Positions 7,420 to 10,009 of a stretch of DNA of 10,009 bases are shown here, one piece after another (the stretch's first letter is position 1; the number at the start of each line of letters is the position of its first letter). Under the pieces are notes generated by a model that did not search any database, was not told the origin of the DNA, and saw nothing but the letters and a program-made list of their open reading frames with translations. This stretch comes from Bacteroidales bacterium UBA3382 (GTDB taxonomy: Bacteria > Bacteroidota > Bacteroidia > Bacteroidales > UBA932), in NCBI GenBank assembly GCA_002358965.1, contig DEPW01000112.1, positions 1 to 10,009 on the forward strand. The letters run 5' to 3'. Made by a program: the position numbers and the translations under genes.

Positions 7420-8175
7420 ATGGGACAGAAAACAAATCCTATCAGCAACAGAATCGGTATCACCCGTGGTTGGGACTCTAACTGGTGTGGTGGTAACTAT
7501 GCGGAGAAGATCGCAGAGGACTACGAAATCCGTAAGTATCTTGTAAACCGTCTTGCAAAGGCCAGCCTTAGCAGAATAGTTATCGAGAGGACTCTCAAGC
7601 TCATCACAGTGACTATCCATGCCGCACGTCCGGGCGTTATAATCGGAAAAGGCGGAGCCGAGGTAGACAAACTTAAGGAAGAGCTCAAGAAAGTAACCAA
7701 GAAAGATGTCCAGATCAACATCTTCGAGGTGAAGAAACCTGAGGTAGACGCCCACATCGTGGCAGACAACATCGCACGCCAGATCGAAGGCCGTGTTTCA
7801 TACAGAAGGGCTATCAAGATGGCAGTCGCTACTACCATGAAAGTAGGTGCCGAGGGTATCAAGGTTCAGATCAGCGGACGTCTCGGCGGAGCTGAAATGG
7901 CACGCAGCGAAATGTTCAAGGAAGGACGTACTCCTCTCCATACATTCCGCGCCGATATCGACTATGCTTTGGCAGAGGCTCATACGAAAGTAGGTGTGCT
8001 CGGTATCAAGGTGTGGATCTGCAACGGTGAGGTTTACGGAAAGAGAGACCTTTCTCCGAATGCAGGAGTAGCTGCCGGAGCCCACTCGCAGCAGGGCGGA
8101 CAGAACCGCGGAGGCCGCGGTGACCGCCGTCGCGGTGACCGTCGTCGCGGTGGTGACCGCAAGGAAAGCAAATAA
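7420..8175 (+). CDS. rpsC: 30S ribosomal protein S3 (uS3) with Arg/Gly/Asp-repeat tail
   Basis: Small-subunit protein at the mRNA entry tunnel, implicated with S4 and S5 in ribosomal helicase activity. It starts GQKTNPISNRIGITRGWDSNW and has a type 2 KH domain with the GKGG loop at 76-79 (PGVIIGKGGAEV). The C-terminal domain holds YRRAIK (128-133), the basic patch matching the E. coli helicase residues, and ISGRLGGAEMARSE. At 251 residues it exceeds the 233 of E. coli because of a low-complexity tail from about 215: a Gly/Gln linker, then RGDRR-type repeats (233-247) and a final KESK. The tail is basic and probably disordered. This is the last gene of the unit; a strong terminator follows 17 bases after the stop, where rplP would be expected in a normal S10 operon. 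Confidence 0.98.
   Translation: MGQKTNPISNRIGITRGWDSNWCGGNYAEKIAEDYEIRKYLVNRLAKASLSRIVIERTLKLITVTIHAARPGVIIGKGGAEVDKLKEELKKVTKKDVQINIFEVKKPEVDAHIVADNIARQIEGRVSYRRAIKMAVATTMKVGAEGIKVQISGRLGGAEMARSEMFKEGRTPLHTFRADIDYALAEAHTKVGVLGIKVWICNGEVYGKRDLSPNAGVAAGAHSQQGGQNRGGRGDRRRGDRRRGGDRKESK
8116..8160 (+). repeat. 15-base tandem repeat encoding RGDRR in the rpsC tail
   Basis: CGCGGTGACCGCCGT (8116-8130) is followed by CGCGGTGACCGTCGT (8131-8145), differing at one base, then by a third diverged unit with an extra GGT and a shortened end (8146-8160). The repeats are in frame and encode RGDRR, RGDRR and RGGDR. Confidence 0.9.
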
Positions 8176-8192
8176 TTTTGCAATCGCATATG

Positions 8193-8228
8193 AAAATGAG
8201 GTAGCCTTTTCAGGTTACCTCATTTTTT
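8193..8228 (+). terminator. Intrinsic terminator of the rplC-rpsC unit
   Basis: AAAATGAGGTAGCC (8193-8206) pairs with GGTTACCTCATTTT (8213-8226) in a 14-bp stem with one G-U pair and a 6-base loop, followed by T residues that overlap the stem's 3' arm. It begins 17 bases after the rpsC stop, closing the ribosomal transcription unit. Confidence 0.9.
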
Positions 8229-8232
8229 ATTT

Positions 8233-8240
8233 TAACTTTG
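8233..8240 (+). promoter_or_regulatory. Promoter -7 element for the EEP-family gene
   Basis: TAACTTTG is an exact TAnnTTTG match, identical to the rplC -7 box, located 29 bases before the ATG at 8270. It lies four bases beyond the ribosomal terminator, so its -33 region falls inside the terminator hairpin, where no TTTG is seen. Confidence 0.6.
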
Positions 8241-8269
8241 CACACCGTCAAAACATTAAATCCAAGGAT

Positions 8270-9118
8270 ATGATTAGACCAAAATGCCTCATTATTGCCG
8301 TATCGGTAATTTTAATTTCGTTATGTTGTTCTACTGCCGGCGGGGAATCCGGGTCAGGACAGCCTGTTGACAAGACAGAACTTTACCGTAAGGAAGCCGG
8401 TACAGTCAGACTGGTTTCCTATAATGTCGGGGTTTTCTCCAAGTATCTTGATAACAGCACTTCGCTGGTAGCTACTTTAATGGACGAACTGGACGCGGAT
8501 GCCATAGCGGTCAATGAACTTGACTATTACAATACGAGGCACGATACTGACCAGCTTAAGGTGCTGGCAGAAGAACTCGGTGACTGGGACTATCTTTTCG
8601 GCAAGGCGATAGATTTTGCCGGAGGGGAATACGGTGAAGGCGCCGTTGTCAGAAGCAGTCTTGGAGTGCAGGAAAAGTATTCTGTCCCGCTTCCGCAGGG
8701 AGAAGGGGCGGAAGCAAGGGTACTGGGTGTGATTGAGACCCGGGATTTCGTATTTGCGTCTACCCATCTTGACCATGTTTCGGACAAGGCGCGAACCGGA
8801 CAGGCGGCGCTTATCTCTTCTGTGATGATGGAGAAATACGGGGATACAGCGAAACCGGTGTTCCTGTGCGGGGACCTGAATTCCACTCCTGGCAGCGCAC
8901 CGATAAACGAGCTGAAAAAGAATTGGACAATCCTTTCGGTTTCCGATCCGACTTTCCCTTCTGACGATCCGAATACATGTATCGATTATGTAATGGTGCT
9001 GAATAACGGGGCCAAATATGCAAGGACCGCTACGGCTGTATGCTACAGATTCCTTTCCGGGGATGTTGCCAAGGCCTCGGACCATCTTCCGATATTCGTG
9101 GACGTCAGATTGCAGTAG
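8270..9118 (+). CDS. Exported endonuclease/exonuclease/phosphatase (EEP) family protein
   Basis: Metal-dependent phosphoesterase of the DNase I / sphingomyelinase fold; the actual substrate (nucleic acid, phospholipid or inositol phosphate) cannot be told from sequence. The catalytic set is complete: Asn52 (SYNVG), Glu83 (VNELD), His166 (STHLDH), Asp202 and Asn204 (GDLNSTPGS), Asp239 (CIDYV) and Asp271-His272 (ASDHLP). The loop that often reads YGNA is YGEG here (121-124). The start at 8270 is chosen because it gives a clear signal sequence (MIRPKCLIIAVSVILISLCC) and follows a -7 element. An upstream in-frame extension to 8120 would run through the terminator and overlap rpsC. Export is likely; the Cys19-Cys20 pair lacks a good lipobox, so either type I cleavage near Ala23 or lipidation is possible. 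The gene is monocistronic, with its own promoter and terminator; 282 residues. Confidence 0.9.
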   Translation: MIRPKCLIIAVSVILISLCCSTAGGESGSGQPVDKTELYRKEAGTVRLVSYNVGVFSKYLDNSTSLVATLMDELDADAIAVNELDYYNTRHDTDQLKVLAEELGDWDYLFGKAIDFAGGEYGEGAVVRSSLGVQEKYSVPLPQGEGAEARVLGVIETRDFVFASTHLDHVSDKARTGQAALISSVMMEKYGDTAKPVFLCGDLNSTPGSAPINELKKNWTILSVSDPTFPSDDPNTCIDYVMVLNNGAKYARTATAVCYRFLSGDVAKASDHLPIFVDVRLQ

Positions 9119-9143
9119 CTCGGTTAATTATCCTGAAGAAAGT

Positions 9144-9176
9144 CAGGGCCGGATTTTTTCCGGCTCTGCTTTTTTT
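9144..9176 (+). terminator. Intrinsic terminator of the EEP-family gene
   Basis: CAGGGCCGGA (9144-9153) pairs with TCCGGCTCTG (9159-9168) in a 10-bp GC-rich stem with one G-U pair and a T5 loop, followed by seven T residues (9170-9176). It lies 25 bases after the EEP stop codon. Confidence 0.92.
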
Positions 9177-9229
9177 GTGCCTTTTTGTGCATAAAAGGCT
9201 CATTTAATAGTCTTGTAATTAAAAATGTT

Positions 9230-9237
9230 TAGATTTG
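9230..9237 (+). promoter_or_regulatory. Promoter -7 element for the ECF sigma gene
   Basis: TAGATTTG matches TAnnTTTG exactly and lies 21 bases before the chosen sigma-factor ATG (9259). A TTG at 9213-9215 is the nearest -33 candidate, but its 14-base spacing is short. The element overlaps a possible TTG start at 9235, which argues against that start. Confidence 0.5.
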
Positions 9238-9258
9238 CATGGATGTAAAGAAAAATCT

Positions 9259-9822
9259 ATGGATAGTACCGTAACGATAGATATCTTGTGGGCATGTTTC
9301 AAGTCGGATGGCGGCCTGGTCAGTTTCAGGAAGTTTTTCGACAGCATGTATGCGCCTCTGTGCAGATATGCATATCTGATCGTCAAAGACAGGATGGATG
9401 CAGAGGAGATTGTCCTTGACCTGTTTATCTATCTTTGGAAAAACAGGGAGAAAATAAATATCGAATCTTCTGTCGGATCCTATCTTTTCCGCAGCGTAAG
9501 GAACAGGGCCATTAACTTTCTCAGGTCAAGACCGGGCCCCGGGGTCCCTATAGACGACATCGAATCCTGGCTGTCCGTACCGGATTCGTTGGCTGACGTG
9601 GATGCAGAGGACATATCATATCTTGTCCGGGAAGCCATATGCTCTTTGCCGCCCAAATGCAAGGAAGTTTTCAGCAGGAGCAGAAGCGGAGGCCTTACCA
9701 ATGAACAGATAGCCTCCGAAATGGGGATATCGGTCAAGACGGTCGAGGCACATATGACCAGGGCATTGAAGACGTTGAGGATAAAACTGAAGAAGATGTA
9801 CTTTTTCTTTTTGATATTGTAA
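9259..9822 (+). CDS. ECF-type RNA polymerase sigma factor (Bacteroidota FecI-like)
   Basis: Alternative sigma factor that would direct RNA polymerase to a small regulon. Region 2 spans about 23-90: FFDSMYAPLCRYAYLIVKDRMDAEEIV contains the core-binding part, and LFIYLWKNREKI with SYLFRSVRNRAINFLR the -10 recognition part. Region 4 spans about 118-175, with the helix-turn-helix LTNEQIASEMGISVKTVEAHMTRALKTLR (146-174). The linker is short and region 3 is absent, as in all ECF factors; 187 residues is typical. The tail ends KKMYFFFLIL, a strongly hydrophobic end that I believe recurs in Bacteroidota members. The ATG at 9259 is preferred over a TTG at 9235, which overlaps the promoter. A FecR-like gene follows, but an intrinsic terminator separates them. 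The family is secure; the regulon is unknown and probably a transport locus downstream. Confidence 0.93.
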   Translation: MDSTVTIDILWACFKSDGGLVSFRKFFDSMYAPLCRYAYLIVKDRMDAEEIVLDLFIYLWKNREKINIESSVGSYLFRSVRNRAINFLRSRPGPGVPIDDIESWLSVPDSLADVDAEDISYLVREAICSLPPKCKEVFSRSRSGGLTNEQIASEMGISVKTVEAHMTRALKTLRIKLKKMYFFFLIL

Positions 9823-9842
9823 TTTTTGCATCGAAAATTACG

Positions 9843-9872
9843 GGGGACGACATAGGGTCGTCCTCTTTTTTT
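9843..9872 (+). terminator. Intrinsic terminator between sigma and anti-sigma genes
   Basis: GGGGACGAC (9843-9851) pairs with GTCGTCCTC (9857-9865) in a 9-bp stem with one G-U pair and a 5-base loop, followed by seven T residues (9866-9872). It lies 20 bases after the sigma stop and 26 bases before the FecR-like ATG. Confidence 0.9.
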
Positions 9873-9898
9873 GTGTCTGATAGGCAGAAACCGCTCAT

Positions 9899-10009
9899 AT
9901 GGCAAAGAAAAGAATACCGGTAGATATTATAGTTCGGTCGCTTCAGGAAAATATGGATGAGAGCGGCAGAGCGGAATTGGATTCCTGGCTCGGGCAGAGC
10001 GGGAACAGG
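9899..10009 (+). CDS. FecR-family anti-sigma factor, N-terminal fragment (runs off window)
   Basis: Only the first 37 codons are present: MAKKRIPVDIIVRSLQENMD followed by ESGRAELDSWLGQSGNR. The helix pattern with 'ELDSWL..S..NR' resembles the cytoplasmic N-terminal anti-sigma domain of FecR proteins (the x-x-L-x-x-W-L-x-x-s-x-x-N pattern), and the position just after an ECF sigma gene fits. In the known system, FecR holds its sigma factor at the membrane and releases it when a TonB-dependent receptor signals. The ATG at 9899 is the first start after an in-frame TAG at 9881-9883. No TAnnTTTG box lies between the preceding terminator and this gene, so it probably depends on read-through. The transmembrane segment and periplasmic FecR domain would be beyond the window. 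Confidence 0.72.
   Translation, partial: MAKKRIPVDIIVRSLQENMDESGRAELDSWLGQSGNR

Noticed and set aside
8120..8269. Upstream in-frame extension of the EEP-family protein
   Set aside because: It overlaps the rpsC tail in another frame and runs through the terminator and the -7 element; the signal peptide begins at 8270.
9235..9258. TTG start giving the sigma factor eight extra residues
   Set aside because: The TTG lies inside the predicted -7 element, so it would precede the transcript start.
9821..9828. AATTTTTG as a promoter for the FecR-like gene
   Set aside because: It matches TAnnTTTG at only 7 of 8 positions and lies upstream of the intrinsic terminator, so a transcript from it would be stopped before the gene.
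1..10009. Novel defence, mobile or CRISPR system
   Set aside because: I found no transposase, integrase, spaced direct repeats, tRNA, or clusters of unknown genes; every substantial gene belongs to a known family.

Overview
The window looks like a chromosomal segment from a member of the Bacteroidota, probably a gut-type Bacteroidales; I would not go below order. Three things point there. Every convincing promoter has the Bacteroidota -7 element TAnnTTTG. Most genes lack a Shine-Dalgarno sequence. The ECF sigma / FecR pair is of the kind common in that phylum. The ribosomal proteins also read as Bacteroidota-like, judged from memory rather than by alignment.

Layout: (1) 1-1971, minus strand: murB followed one base later by murA (cut by the window edge), the two enzymes that make UDP-MurNAc for peptidoglycan. 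(2) 2083-4203, plus strand and divergent from murB: a lipoprotein prolyl oligopeptidase of family S9. (3) 4208-8228: a compact ribosomal protein unit, rplC-rplD-rplW-rplB-rpsS-rplV-rpsC. It has its own Bacteroidota promoter just after the peptidase stop codon and a strong intrinsic terminator just after rpsC. This is the middle of the usual S10 operon: rpsJ is missing in front and rplP-rpmC-rpsQ and the rest are missing behind. (4) 8233-9176: a monocistronic, exported endonuclease/exonuclease/phosphatase (EEP) family protein with its own promoter and terminator. (5) 9230-10009: an ECF sigma factor, an intrinsic terminator, then the start of a FecR-type anti-sigma protein running off the window. 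In this phylum such pairs usually control a nearby SusC/SusD or TonB-dependent uptake locus, which would lie downstream of the window.

I see no new defence, mobile or otherwise undescribed system. There is no CRISPR array, transposase, integrase, tRNA or rRNA. The observations most worth checking are the truncated and cleanly capped S10 operon, Asp instead of Cys at the MurA active-site loop (predicting fosfomycin insensitivity), a terminator between the sigma and anti-sigma genes, and Shine-Dalgarno-like GGAGGA motifs at just two of the ribosomal gene junctions.
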